Below are positions 46,100 through 57,499 of a stretch of 64,000 nt of DNA, in pieces. The stretch is from contig WPIO01000007.1 in the NCBI GenBank assembly GCA_009760855.2, positions 8,939,001-9,003,000 of the forward strand, given 5' to 3'. The notes beneath the pieces were generated by a model. That model was not told the origin of the DNA. It did not search any database and worked only from the letters and a program-made list of their open reading frames with translations. Each line of letters starts with the position of its first letter. Position 1 is the stretch's first letter. This DNA comes from Cristatella mucedo (Eukaryota > Bryozoa > Phylactolaemata > Cristatellidae). Position numbers and translations under genes: made by a program.

Positions 46100-47375
46100 T
46101 AATGTGATGTAAAGTATCTCCGTCTGCAACTGCACAAAGCCACAAAGACTATGTGGGTGTTACGCAGGACAGTTTTCTATATCGCACTCACAGGCTAAGC
46201 GGCTTTAGGTACGCATTCGGTAGCCAACAGACTTAATCTCGCAACAAAGAGAAAGTGGGAAGCATAGCTGAGTCAGGAGAGCAGTTGGGGTAGTGATAGC
46301 ATTGAAGTACCCACTCAGGACGGCTGAAAATAATGTGCCATAGTTGGCAGCAGGAGATTAGTTGTCGTTTCGTAAGAATCGTGGAAGCGAGTTCCACAGT
46401 CTAGGACCCACGGAGCTAAAGCTTCTGTTGCTAACGGTCTTTTTAGCGGAAGAACGGAACAGCTAATACTTATTGTCCATAAAAGACCTGACAGCACGAG
46501 GAGGCTGAAACTGGTGCTGCAGTTCAGCTAGGTATGCAGGAGCCAAGCCGTGGCGGGCGTTGGGGGTCAGTGTGAGAGCTTTGCTCTGTATCCGTTGATA
46601 AACCGGCAGCCATCTTATCTCTTTTAGCAAAGGAGACACATGGTCAAACTTCTCGGATTTACAAACTAGCCTTGCAGCCATATTTATAGCCAGCTGCAGT
46701 GGCCTGGTGATTTTTTTGTAATCCGGCCAAAAGGGAATGACTATAATGTAGCCAACACAGAACTAAGGAGCTATATAAATTATTTGCAAGCCACTGTGGA
46801 AAACAGCTCCTAATCTTTGATAGGTATCGGACGTGATGGCCAGCTGCAGAAGCATTCTTCTTAACAAAGGTTTCAAAATTTAGGCAGCTGTTGAAGACAA
46901 CACCTAAATTCCGAGCACACTGTGATGGTCGCACAATAGCATCACTAATTAGAAGACCAAAGCATTCTCGTCCAGCCACACACTTAGGGTGTCTTATGAG
47001 CAGATATTCGGTTTTATCGTCGTTTAGTTTCAAGAAATTTTCCGACATCCAAGATCGAATGTCGGCAAGGCAAACATTCAGTTTATCAGTTGCTATAGCA
47101 CATTCCAACGGTTTGAATGACAAATACAACTGACTATCTTCAGCATAAAAGTGATATCCTATTCCACGGGCCTTAATCAATCTTCCGAGATGTTTAGTAC
47201 AAAATAAAGAACAGCAACGGACCGAGGACGGATCCTTGAGGGAATCCACAGGTTTGGTTCGACGAGACCTAACCCCCAAACAACACGGATTGAACACGAT
47301 CAGAAAGTAAGATTTAAACTATGCGAGTGCCGCGTCCGACAGGCCGCTGTTCTCAATCGTTCAAGCAGGACATTG
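46100..47375 (-). mobile_element. LINE-A RT to 3' end
   Basis: RT palm and thumb in pieces: HFYAEDSQLYLSFKP (YADD changed to YAED), DIRSWMSENFLKLNDDKT, ARNLGVVFNSCLNFET and MAARLVCKSEKFDHVSPLL. Several frameshifts. The 5' break at about 47375 falls in LLERLRT. Confidence 0.9.
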
Positions 47376-47580
47376 TGGTTGCTGGGGGGTGGAATGTCAA
47401 GGCTGATATGTTCGTCGGACCGCAGATTGCTTTGTGCGCCGGATGCATGCTGGTGATGTAGCCCTTGCACTAATGTACTCCGCGCCTGCGGCCAATAGTT
47501 GAACCATTGACGGCTGCTGTGATTCATCGAACTGTCGTATTTGTACGCGTTGGGAGAAATAAAGATTGAGTCTCGCTTAC

Positions 47581-47641
47581 CGCTCACGTCCACACTCGTG
47601 TTTCCGTGAGACTTCACTAGAACAGCCGCTGCCGGAGCCAT
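47581..47641 (-). other. Possible minus-strand first exon
   Basis: ATG at 47641, then MAPAAAVLVKSHGNTSVDVS and a donor G|GTAAGC. No downstream partner exon found; a truncated LINE-A follows. Could be part of an unidentified gene or a chance frame. Confidence 0.2.
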
Positions 47642-47714
47642 AGCTATACAACAAGCTAAAGAGGATCTGTAATGTGATTAATTAGCAAATAGCCTGAAAA
47701 GTACTGACGAAGTG

Positions 47715-48010
47715 ACTTGGAGCAATTTCGTTGCAGTGGTTCATGGCTTTCTGGGCGCCAAATGGCTGAAAACTGTGAGCAGCTCCTTCAGGTTCTCATG
47801 ATAACTACCCCAAAATGGGATGCAGATATCCTTAAAAGTCCATATCATTGATGCTTACCATGACTAATTTGTGGTGAATGTGACGGCTTAATCGAAGGAG
47901 CACGGCAAGTGCTTTCACCAGGATATACTTGACTTGGAATGCAGTTTCCTAGGAGATCATAACGGAAACACGATGGAGTACTTTGCTCGGGTGCGTAAGC
48001 GAAACAGCTG
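47715..48010 (+). pseudogene. Second fragment of the dispersed protein family
   Basis: Broken plus-strand frames with WSNFVAVVHGFLGAK, LPQNGMQIS..LKVHIIDAYHD and EHGKCFHQDILDLECSFLGD, collinear with the fragment at 23989-24420 and with the ERFHQD...ERRYQGQ family pattern. Stops show it is dead. Confidence 0.65.
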
Positions 48011-48329
48011 TTTGCAGTAGAGCTACAAATTTAAAACTTCCACTAATTCCTGAAACCTTTTGAAGGGTAATATTTGTAAGAATTCAGAGTAAATACATGT
48101 GAATATAAATTCATGGGCTGCTCTTTCTGACCAGGTGTGACCCATAAGGCGTGAATTCATCAGTTATCTCACCGATAATGGGTTACTATCAAACTAATCA
48201 CCGTCCTGGTCCAAAAAAGCAAAGCAAGTTTGCAGGTAATAACAGCTATTTACGATACTTCTGAGGCATAAGCAAGTAGAAAATCACACTTACTATCCAA
48301 GGACAAAAATTGAGCTTCTTAGTTTAACA

Positions 48330-48560
48330 CGCCATTTGTATAGTGCCTGAAGAGAACAAAATCTCATTGTTTTAGGCACTTTCGATGTGCTCTCGGGGAT
48401 GCATGGTCATTGGTTAATGAACTGATCCACCGCGTCAGCACGCATAAGCACACAGAGAAAAATTCCTAAGGACTGAGTAGAGGCTGCGAGGAGCTTCGTG
48501 GGTTTTAGATTCATTTTAAAAGCAAGTAGCTCTCTGCTAGAAGACAATCGGTGCCAATAG
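48330..48560 (-). mobile_element. Old LINE-B/SINE-type tail
   Basis: CATTTGTATAGTGCCTG, AGAGAACAAAATCTC, GTTTTAGGCACTTTCG, then CGTCAGCACGCATAAGCACA. Diverged. Confidence 0.6.
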
Positions 48561-48567
48561 ATTTATC

Positions 48568-48815
48568 TATTTAGGACAGCATTTAGTGGGTCCCTGTGAT
48601 TCGTCCTTGATGTGCTTATGTGTGCTGACACTGTGCATGCTGCCACTAACCACATTTGCATGCTGACCCTGTGCATGTCACCCCTAACCATATTATTCAT
48701 TTCGTTTGTTTTTCAAGCATGATTTTACTTACCATTCAAATGCATTTCACTTTACAGCAAATGTAAAGCGCCTAGAGAGAGATTAAGTTCTCTGAGGGCG
48801 CTTTATCAAGTGAAT

Positions 48816-48817
<2 letters not shown>
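48568..48817 (+). mobile_element. Short LINE-B 3' end
   Basis: CTATTTAGGACAGC through the UTR, hairpin (GCGCCTAGAGAGAGATTAAG) and CAAGTGAATTATTA, then a (TA)n tract. Confidence 0.88.
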
Positions 48818-48872
<55 letters not shown>

Positions 48873-48878
48873 TATATT
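48818..48878. repeat. (TA)n microsatellite
   Basis: About 60 bp of TA with one G interruption; probably grown from the LINE-B tail. Confidence 0.95.
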
Positions 48879-48889
48879 GTTGATGAGCA

Positions 48890-49260
48890 GGTCCGGCTTG
48901 AAGCCGGGCGGGGGAAGGCACGACTTTCCGAGAGGCAAAAGCGTGGGGTCGCCGGAAGAGATCCGAGTAGGCAACCCAGAACCAGGTTGTGGCGAGCTGC
49001 TATTGCTTGCAACATCGGCTGGCAGCGGCTTGGAACGTGGCAGGGGGTCTCAGCCTCAGTTCGGCAAAGGCGACAGCTAGTGGCCGTTCCGGCGTATGAC
49101 CGACTCCTAGCAGCGCCTACTGGCAGTACGTCCAGGCGAGCAGGGTGAACAAACCACCAAGCCCGGAACGACAGGCCGTGGTTTGAAAGTGACTGTGGGT
49201 CGCGAACTTGTCCGTGGTCAGGCAATGGCTGACCCTGCCCTGAGTGGGCTGGGCCGCCCA
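48890..49260 (-). mobile_element. R2-like non-LTR retrotransposon, C-terminal fragment
   Basis: GC-rich minus-strand frame: AWWFVHPARLDVLPVGAARS, then a CCHC-type knuckle CRLCRTEAETPCHVPSRC and MLQAIAARHNLVLGCLL. This is the FVHRARLNxLPxN ... CRxC..xETxxHVxxxC ... RHNxI ending of R2-group RT proteins. The catalytic RT and endonuclease are absent. Confidence 0.72.
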
Positions 49261-49358
49261 AGCTCGACCTTCAGCCAACCCGGCGAACTTGCACGCATGC
49301 ACGCACCCATACACAAATATATGTCCTTGCATAAATGTGTATGCACGCAAGAAAGCAG

Positions 49359-49438
<80 letters not shown>

Positions 49439-50128
49439 GCAATATGCGTACACATTTATGAAGGTATGGGTATATATAAAATTAAATAAATACAATTTTA
49501 TGTAACGATTGATTTATCTAAGCTTACTTCTTATATAATTCACAGGGTGTCAACGTAGATTAGCCAAGCAGTGGGTTGCAACCTTGACATTTCCCAAGGC
49601 ACCACCAATCGTAGCAAAGCTGGTTCCCCTCGGTGTTTACAATATTGCTACAGTGTACTGTTGTTCTGGTGACAGATATCTGTAAAACAAACAGTGAGCA
49701 CAGCACGAACAAATCTGTGAAAGTTAATTTATTTTCTACTAAATGAAATTACGATAGCACATACAGTATAGCCTTCACAACGTTATTTAACATTCGAGAT
49801 CGAGCAGCAGCATGAGGTATGCAAGCGTGTTGACATCTATTTCCACACTTTGGACGATACAGATGGTGCCACAGCATCTTTTGCTAGAGTACCGATGTAT
49901 GGCACCGATTCTCACATGGCTGAAATATTTGCTCGCTAAGTCCAGAACGAGTTTAGGCAAGGATGTGAATGGATGTATAGTTAGCTAGTGATTACGCTTT
50001 CGAAGATTTGCCAAAAGCTGATAACAAATACATACTGATTAGATGCTCCACAATATCGCAGAGAAAAGAAGCCCAGACGACGAGAGACAAGCAGGCAGGC
50101 TGAGAGCTTAATAGCTGAAAATGAGCAG
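49261..50128. repeat. (CA)n block and the NO VEIN-like 3' flank
   Basis: Interrupted (CA)n at 49364-49431. AATAAA on the minus strand at 49733-49728 could be the polyadenylation signal of the NO VEIN-like gene, about 400 nt past the stop. Otherwise nothing seen. Confidence 0.6.
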
Positions 50129-50652
50129 TTACACGATAATGAACAGCCCAACTTGCTTCTCCTTCAGCAGACTGGCCAAGTTAAGCAATATTCGAAGCTT
50201 GATTTCGGTTACTTGCGGAGAGGCTGCATTGTACACGCGGTATATACTGTAGTTCTTTCCCTCTGCCAAGCCGAACTGCAGCTGCTGGGCCGATAGTTCC
50301 ATGCAGCACTTGTCCTCCGTCCTCGTGCTCTTCACCTCGACGTAGCTGGTGGCATCCTTCCCAGCCAGGTCGACGATGGTGAGATCGTACGGAAGGCCTG
50401 TCTCTCCTCCGGCGTTCACCCAGTCTATTTTCAATCGCTTTTGACTGATTGCACTTTCGTGTTTTTTCGTGAGGTAATGGTAGACGCAGAGCTCGCCTCG
50501 GTGTCCGACGGCAAGGTCACTAGCGAAATCGTGCTTTGCGAACAGCTCGGGATTAAGCGTTGATAGCAGAAGGCTCATGTCCTTTTCCACGGGCACGGTG
50601 TCGGACAGGCAGTGCACCTGACTGAAATCTATGCCTGCTGGAAGTGCTGACA
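50129..50652 (-). CDS. NO VEIN-like last exon: DUF3883 domain and stop
   Basis: Acceptor CTCTGCAG; two bases finish a codon from the previous exon, then 173 residues and TAA at 50131-50129. Motifs run GHRGELCVYHYL, IDWVNAGGETGLPYDLTIVD, YVEVKSTRTEDK and LAEGKNYSIYRVYNA. The order Glu ... GLPYD ... EVK resembles the PD-(D/E)XK nuclease signature, which I take as a fold hint and not as proof of activity. The domain is complete, so this allele is probably functional. Confidence 0.9.
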
Positions 50653-51029
50653 CTGCAGAGCAGTGGCCCTGAGGCGGGCTAGTGCTACTGACAGTGGCCA
50701 GCGGGAGTGCGGCGGCAGCAGTTCCGTTGGCTCCTTCTGAATGGGCAACCAGTGTGCTGGTATCTGCTGAAACGAGAGATTATATGCTTGGCTGCCCGGA
50801 AATTGGGCTAAAATCCAAGGTCGTGGTACTAAGGCACACAACCCTTAGGACCCAAAGAAATTATTATATAAGTCATGCACACTCAATATAAGGGGAAAAC
50901 TCTGCACAAGGTCAGCAGTAGCGCTCGAGCCAACGTCGCCGAAACGTAAGGATGGTCTGCCGAATCTATGCGACTAAGCAACGAGGCTAGCTCACGAATA
51001 TTCGAAAAGATCAGCATTAATAAAATGAA
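50653..51029. other. NO VEIN-like intron, nothing recognised
   Basis: A second acceptor-like CCTCAG lies 20 nt upstream of the chosen one but does not keep the phase. No repeat recognised. Confidence 0.4.
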
Positions 51030-51140
51030 AAATAAAATTCCTTTATATAGCACTCTTAGAGAACTTAATCTGTACTCAGGGGCTTTACATATGCCACAGG
51101 GCTCGAGCCTACGACCTCGGTCGAGCACCCGAAGAGAACC
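51030..51140 (-). mobile_element. SINE1 copy
   Basis: AAATTCCTTTATATAGCACTC, AGAGAACTTAATC, GGGGCTTTACATATGCC and GGGCTCGAGCCTACGACC, followed by a partial repeat of the same tail at 51125-51160. Confidence 0.85.
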
Positions 51141-51429
51141 GAATCTATTTCCAGGGGCTAGAAGCAATAAACAAGAATTAATGACAAGCAATGCATCATG
51201 CCAAGGCAGGCATGCTAACGCAGACAAGAAGACACTCACGGTCCCTGGTTAGTAGGGATCCATGGCTAGGAGTATGCACTGAGTCATGCACACGTAAGTA
51301 CTCAAAGAACACAAGACAAATTCACCAGGGTGCTATAAAAAGCATATTTCACATGCCCTTAGTCACAACGGTCTCAGTTTCAGAGCACACAAGTGCACAA
51401 AGAACAGTTTCACCTTGATGGAGCAAAGT

Positions 51430-51960
51430 CTGTGAGGAACAGATATGTGATATTCAGAATAACAGATATTCGAGTTTCTTTCCGAATTTCGTCAAATCAG
51501 GAGATGAAGTGATGTCAGTCGGTAGAGAGTTCCAGGGTCTGGAAGTATATAACTGAGTGCACGGTCTCTAAGGTTTTTAAAGCTAGTTAAGGGCTCGACC
51601 AATCGACCAGAGCTGGTGGTGCGACTGGGAGGGGGCCTGATGATAGATAAGCCAGGCTGAAGCAAGAGATGGAGGGACTAAAAGGTGAGTGACAGGATCG
51701 TGAAGTTGATGACCTGCTTGATGAGCAACTAGTGCAGATTGGTGAGCAGTGATGTGATGTGGCAGTCACAAAGTTTATGACAGATAAGTTTGGCAGTTGA
51801 ATTTTGACATCTTTTCACACAAGTAGGAAGACCTACAAGTAGTGAGTTCCAGAAGTCTAGTCGGGATGTGATGAATGAATGGACCAGCTTGGCTGCGGTG
51901 TCCTTGTATAAGCACACATTTTGTAGTGCTGTGTAGGTGAAACTAGGCAGACTTGACCTC
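51430..51960 (-). mobile_element. Old LINE-B C-terminus
   Basis: Reversed remains of LVHSFITSRLDFWNSLLVGLPTC and AKLICHKLCDCHITSLLTNLH, with decayed C-terminal sequence. Joined tail-to-tail to LINE-A. Confidence 0.82.
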
Positions 51961-51964
51961 GGAG

Positions 51965-52610
51965 CTCATCATTGTAATTCCCTTTTGGCTGGGCTACCAA
52001 AGAAAGCTATTTAGCCACTACAGCAGACTATGAATATGGCTGCAAGGCTGGTCTTCAAGTCCCAGCGGTTTGAGCACGTGTCACCTTTGCTGGAAGAGCT
52101 GGGATGGTTGCCGGTTGAGCAAAGGATACGGAGCAAAGTTCTTACGCTGACCCACAAGGCCCGCCAAGACTTGGCTCCTTCATACCTAGCTGAACTGCTG
52201 CATCAGTTTCAGCCTGTTCGCGCCCTCAGGTCCTGTGTGGACAATAAATTAGCTGTCCCATTCCTCCGCTTAAAGACAGTTGGCAACAGAAGCTTTAGCT
52301 CTGCAGGTCCTAGACTGTGGAACTCGCTTCCACAATTCTTACGCAACGACATCTACTCTCCAACTGCCGACTATGGCACATCTTTTTCAGCGGTCCTGAA
52401 CTGCTACTTCTATGCTACTCACTACCTTAACTGCTCTCCTAACTCTGCTATGCTTCCCACTTTCTCTTTGTTGCGTGAGACGAAGTCTGTTGGCTACCGA
52501 ATGCTACCGAAAGCCGCTTAGGCTGTGAGTGCGCTATACAAAACTCTCCTGCGTAACACCCACATGGTCTTTATGACTTTGTGGAGTTACTGACGGAGAT
52601 ACATCATGGG
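51965..52610 (+). mobile_element. LINE-A C-terminus and 3' end
   Basis: Starts FPFGWATKESYLATTAD-like, then the open frame 52030-52521 (MNMAARLVFKSQRFEHVSPL ... SVGYRMLPKAA), the 3' UTR and ACGGAGATACATCATG. Nearly identical to the copy at 61.6 kb. Confidence 0.93.
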
Positions 52611-52679
52611 CAAAGGCATTTTAGAAGAGAACGTCAAGATTCTGCGAATAGGCTACATGAGATATGCTGGCTAGCCAAT

Positions 52680-52960
52680 TAGAGGGTGAGGCTATTCAAT
52701 AGCTGAGAAACATTTGATTTGCACATAATTAGTAATTTGGTTTTATGGTACCATTCAATTTGACAAAAGGCTGCTGTCATCCAAGTGCGAATGTCAGCAA
52801 AATAAGCTATAGGGAAGCTTAGAGTGCTTTCGACTCTGGAAGGCAGGAAAGCATACAAGCAAAAGTACACCTGCATGTCAGCAAGCAGAATCAGAAATGG
52901 AAGAGCCGAGTAAGTAGACTCGAAGTCCACCTGCCCAAAGTCGCCCTTCACGGATGATAA
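52680..52960 (-). mobile_element. LINE scrap (post-RT)
   Basis: Reversed FADIRTWMTAAFCQIEWYHKTKLL and VSQLLNSLTL, like DIRSWMSENFLKLNDDKTELL. Single diverged piece. Confidence 0.65.
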
Positions 52961-53333
52961 CCACTAGCGCTTCTGGTATTTGGCGACATTCAGGTCCAGA
53001 TTTGGATTCTCAGATTACTTCTCTTCAAACACTTCCTCTTGCCATCACTTTAACTTGCATAACCATCTGGCAGTTCTAGCTTTGAGATGGGCCTGTGGGA
53101 TTAGCAGGCCAAGACTCGAAAACTATTTCTCTAACACCTCTATGTGACTATCGGCAAAAATAGCATTCAACAAGCTCACAATATTCAAATAAGGGCTTAA
53201 GTGATTAGTGGGCTTGCTACAGCACACTGGAAGCTTCAGGTGCACTCGACGGAAAATAGCACTTATCTCAGGCAGCAACTCGCAACTGCAAGAAGCTCGT
53301 CTGTCGTTGAAGAACGTATGCTACGAGGTTGAC

Positions 53334-53543
<210 letters not shown>

Positions 53544-53913
53544 AGCTGCAGAGAAAAACTATGCAACAAGTGCCATGAATTAGGTGTTAGTAACAAGCGA
53601 GTCTACATGCGCAAAGAGCATGTAACGGAGGACTAAACCAGAGTGATATACCTTATGACCTCTGACCTCTAGTTACACATGGAATAGACAAGACGAAGGG
53701 GAGTTTGAATGAAAAGTGCTCCCATTAAAGAAAATTCCACGCAAAAACTAATGACACAGACACTCTCCTAGATATGCGGCACGAGCACACAAGCACCTAC
53801 AACTCATATGTTCAACACGCCGTCTCGATGCACAGTTTATCCAAGTTTCCTTGCACTTTGCACTACCTATTCTGAAAAGCCAGCTTGACGGCAGCACAAA
53901 ACTCTTTTACCAC

Positions 53914-53917
<4 letters not shown>

Positions 53918-53990
<73 letters not shown>

Positions 53991-54175
53991 GGTAGGATGA
54001 CTTTATATATATATATAATTTTTAGAGATATATATGTATAATTCCTTTGTATAGCAACCTAAGATAACTTAATCTCTATTCAGGCGCTTCCCATATGCCA
54101 TGGGGCCCAAACCCACGACCTGGGCTGCCATATCTTGGTCGAGGCGAGTACCTTATCCACCGGGCCAAACCACTA
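53918..54175 (-). mobile_element. (TA)n tract and SINE1 copy
   Basis: (TA)35 at 53918-53987, then at 54040 the reversed SINE1 tail TCCTTTGTATAGCAACC, body GCGCTTCCCATATGCC, CCCAAACCCACGACC and head CTTATCCACCGGGCC. Confidence 0.87.
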
Positions 54176-54616
54176 CCATGTGGATGAGAGCAGCAAAGCA
54201 TGGCATCACGTCACGATGCATTACCTTTCTGTGTTATTCTGGAACATCGCATCGTCAAGTACTACATTGGTTAGATAGTAGATGATAATAAATAATGACA
54301 ACAGGAGTGATAAGGACAAAAAACTCAGAGAAACCCTAACACATTTTTAGAAGACGTCACTGGTAGGCAATAACTGCTAATAATGCTGCAACAGCATTTT
54401 TGCAGCTCGTAGCATTTCTTAGCAAAAAATAAACGTAGAAAAAGCTAAGGGATTTGAATTGATGCGTGGCATTGCTATAAGCTGGGACCGGGATGGCAGT
54501 GTCGACACGCGACCGAGCGACTCACGACCGAGGCGAGGCAGCTAGGACATCAAGTGCGACCCGAATAAAGGCAGCTGAGCGAAGCTCGATCAGACACCGA
54601 TTCACGAGACTCTCAC

Positions 54617-55250
54617 CTGAGCTGACAGGGTCACACGGAGCCGGCCCTTCACTTGCCGAGCCGCTGCTCGAGACCGTGGCTGCGGTGTCACTTGCAGCAG
54701 CGTTCGTAGCCTGCTCGATGCCGCTCCGCTGGTGCTGGTGCTGCTGAGCAGCGCTGGCAGCATGTCCGGCGCCGCTGCTGCCGCTGCTTCGTGGCTCGGC
54801 ACCACGTGACGCTGTGCTAGCACTAGCTGCCGAGCCTTCTCTCTGCTGCTCTCCTTTGGCGGGAAAATTGCTGCTGCTCATTCCTTGCCGCTTGCCGGCC
54901 GGTTTATTGGCGTTGTGTTCCTCTGGCTCTGCTAGTGCCGATGCCGGCAGCTTCGCCCGAGAGACCTCGTCGGTCGGTGGTGGTGGAGGGTTTTTCGCAA
55001 ACTCGGGCAGCTCTGGCCTGAGAGCATTTGCATCTCTCTTCGGTCGGTGTTCTATGGGGGAAAATGTTACACGCTCAATGGAATCTGAATTCATGACGAA
55101 ACAAGCAGCACGCAACAGAGTTGGTGGGCTGGGATCGCCATTGCCGACCTTGACCAGATTCGAACTGCCGCGGGGGCCAGCAAGTGAGGCCGCTGCTGCT
55201 CTCGCTCGAGCCACGCTCGCTATCGGAGGCGACAAAGAATCCGTTGCCAG
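54617..55250 (-). CDS. NO VEIN-like exon: disordered linker
   Basis: The minus-strand donor TCAG|GTGAGA at 54617 is strong and leaves phase 1, matching the last exon. The frame is open upstream to about 55250: SIERVTFSPIEHRPKRDANA, KNPPPPPTDEVSRAKL, then Ser/Ala/Gln-rich sequence. Three alternative acceptors (CTTGAG, GAGCAG, TCTCAG, at 55260-55275) all fit the phase needed after the preceding exon. In the first 170 nt another frame (LSSLSADDPGNGFFVASDSE) looks more protein-like, so a short intron may be hidden there. Confidence 0.7.
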
Positions 55251-55565
55251 GATCATCCGCGCTGAGACTGCTCAAGTCTAGACGATTGGGCGCTACTAAA
55301 ACGAATGCGAACAATGTGCTGCACCAAGTGAATTGGGCAGGCAGCACTGACAGCAAGGAGCCTAAGAGCTAATGCACGCATCATTGTTACAAAGGGCTAT
55401 CTCAGCTTGAGAGCTATCAAATTTTTTGCAGGAAATGAGAATTCAAGTAAGAAAACCTGGAAAATACCAGCAAGATCCAGCCAGCCATGGCAGTGCTGGT
55501 ACAGCCAGGGCAGAGCTCACAATACTCGCAAGCAGCCTTCCATTGACAAAGGAAGGATATGTCTC

Positions 55566-55627
<62 letters not shown>

Positions 55628-57499
55628 AGTTAAACCCGGAACACGTCGTCACTTGTTCCATCGACGGGCGTAGTGAAAAGCTCTGGGCTCGGCCTGGGGT
55701 GGCTGACCAAAAGACTGACCACAAAAGTGCAGCTATTTGCAACAAGGCAACGACACTCAAACTATCGGTACCTAGCACACCTAGTACCCACATGATTTTT
55801 AGCACCACTATAAACATTTGCAATTACAAAACATGCTCCCCTGCAAGCAGTGAAGACATACCGCTCCTCGACAGACGAACACAGCCGGCTCTATTCAATT
55901 CCGGCTTCTGCATTCGACTCACTGGTCCACAACAAGCACAGTAAGGACGGCTTGCTAAAAGAAGGCCTTTGCACAGAAACAGGCAGCGGTTTCTTTAGTA
56001 ACTAAAAACATTCTGGGCCCTGCCTTAGTCAGTCGACAGGCACGGCCGGGGCCCCACAACCCATCGACATCATTCTTGCTCCAGCAGTAGACTCTGAACG
56101 ACAATTTCAAGTAAGATAGCCATCAGCATCTCACAAGTCTACAGGGTGCGCACAAAGTCAGGTGGGTTGGCAGGAGGGGAGAAAGAATGATTCGACACTG
56201 ACTGGTACTCGGCACACATCGCCATCAGTCGCCTCAGCCCCTGACTCGAATAACACGCACTTCAAAGGCCACGTAGTCAAAATAAATCAGAAGCTAACGA
56301 ATAGGACAGAAGGGCCGACTGGTTTGATCTCCGAGCTTGGTGCGCTCGAGTGTTCCAGAGCTCGAGCAGACTCAAGGATTTCCCACTCTTATCATGTTCC
56401 AAAAGCTACATCGCGAGGTAATCGAGCTAGCCTGCCGGCTAACTGGTCTTTCGCTGCTTAAGCGATTGCTAGTGGGCTGGTGTGCAATTCATTTCTGCAT
56501 TGAAGGCCTTGCCATGAATGCCTGGGGTTCATGATTTTGCAACTGCCACGAGCCCTGCTCGAGGCTTCTACCCCGATTGCTATAGGACTAGGATTGGCAA
56601 GTTGCAAAGTAAAACGGTCTCTTCGGCACGTAAATGATAAGACCGAGTTCGAACTGGTACGTAGGTAATCGGCCAACGTTTCTCGCAAGCCTTGCAGTTT
56701 GCATGTTCCCTCGAAGTTCACGTCCGGGTTGAATTAAGAACTGCAAGCATCTTCTATTCTGAGGTAATTGAACTGTGCTACTAAATAACTATTGGTAGCA
56801 GAGCATTGGTAGCTGAGCTATTGGTAGATAAGTCACTGCTGAAATAACTGCCATCTGAAAACTATCAAAGCTAGCTGTTTGGCATAGCTTGAACACGTTA
56901 CGGTATCGTAAGGCAGGAGGCATTGCTAGCTAGTGATGACTACATATCGTTAATTATTTGAATGTGTGCATCGTTGCTATTATGACAGGCTAACATGCTT
57001 CCCGGCGCTCTGTTCTACCAGTTTTTAATCACCTGGAATTGTGATGCAGCAAAGCATACATTACATCTAGGCGCTAGCACCAGTTAGTGCTCTAGGGCCA
57101 TTGTCACTCTTAGAAATACCACCAGTATTTTTGGCTGTCTCTGATGGCTAGAAGGTCCCTAATTGCATCTGACGGTCTGCAACGATTGATGTTTGCTATG
57201 AAACCAGATCCACTCACAAAGTCCGGAAGTAGTGCAGCTCAAATGTACTCGATTAGTAGGCATGAGTTGGCAATGAGGTATAAACCACGGGATGCTAAAA
57301 GATTTTACTAATAAACCATCTCGTGTGGAGAAATCGATCGGCTGCATAGCAAATGAAAGCCAAGGTGAAAGGACTCGGGCTAGTTTAGTTCGGAACAATG
57401 CAAACGTGATAGTCTGAAATGATGAGCTGGAGAATCTCGATCATAGATGTGAGGTATGGAAAACTAAAAAGATAAAGATTGCTGGAAGGATGAAAGGAT
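55251..57499. other. NO VEIN-like intron with (TC)n
   Basis: (TC)n at 55569-55626. The rest, including a 99-codon plus-strand frame at 56162-56461, shows no domain or repeat family I recognise. Confidence 0.45.
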
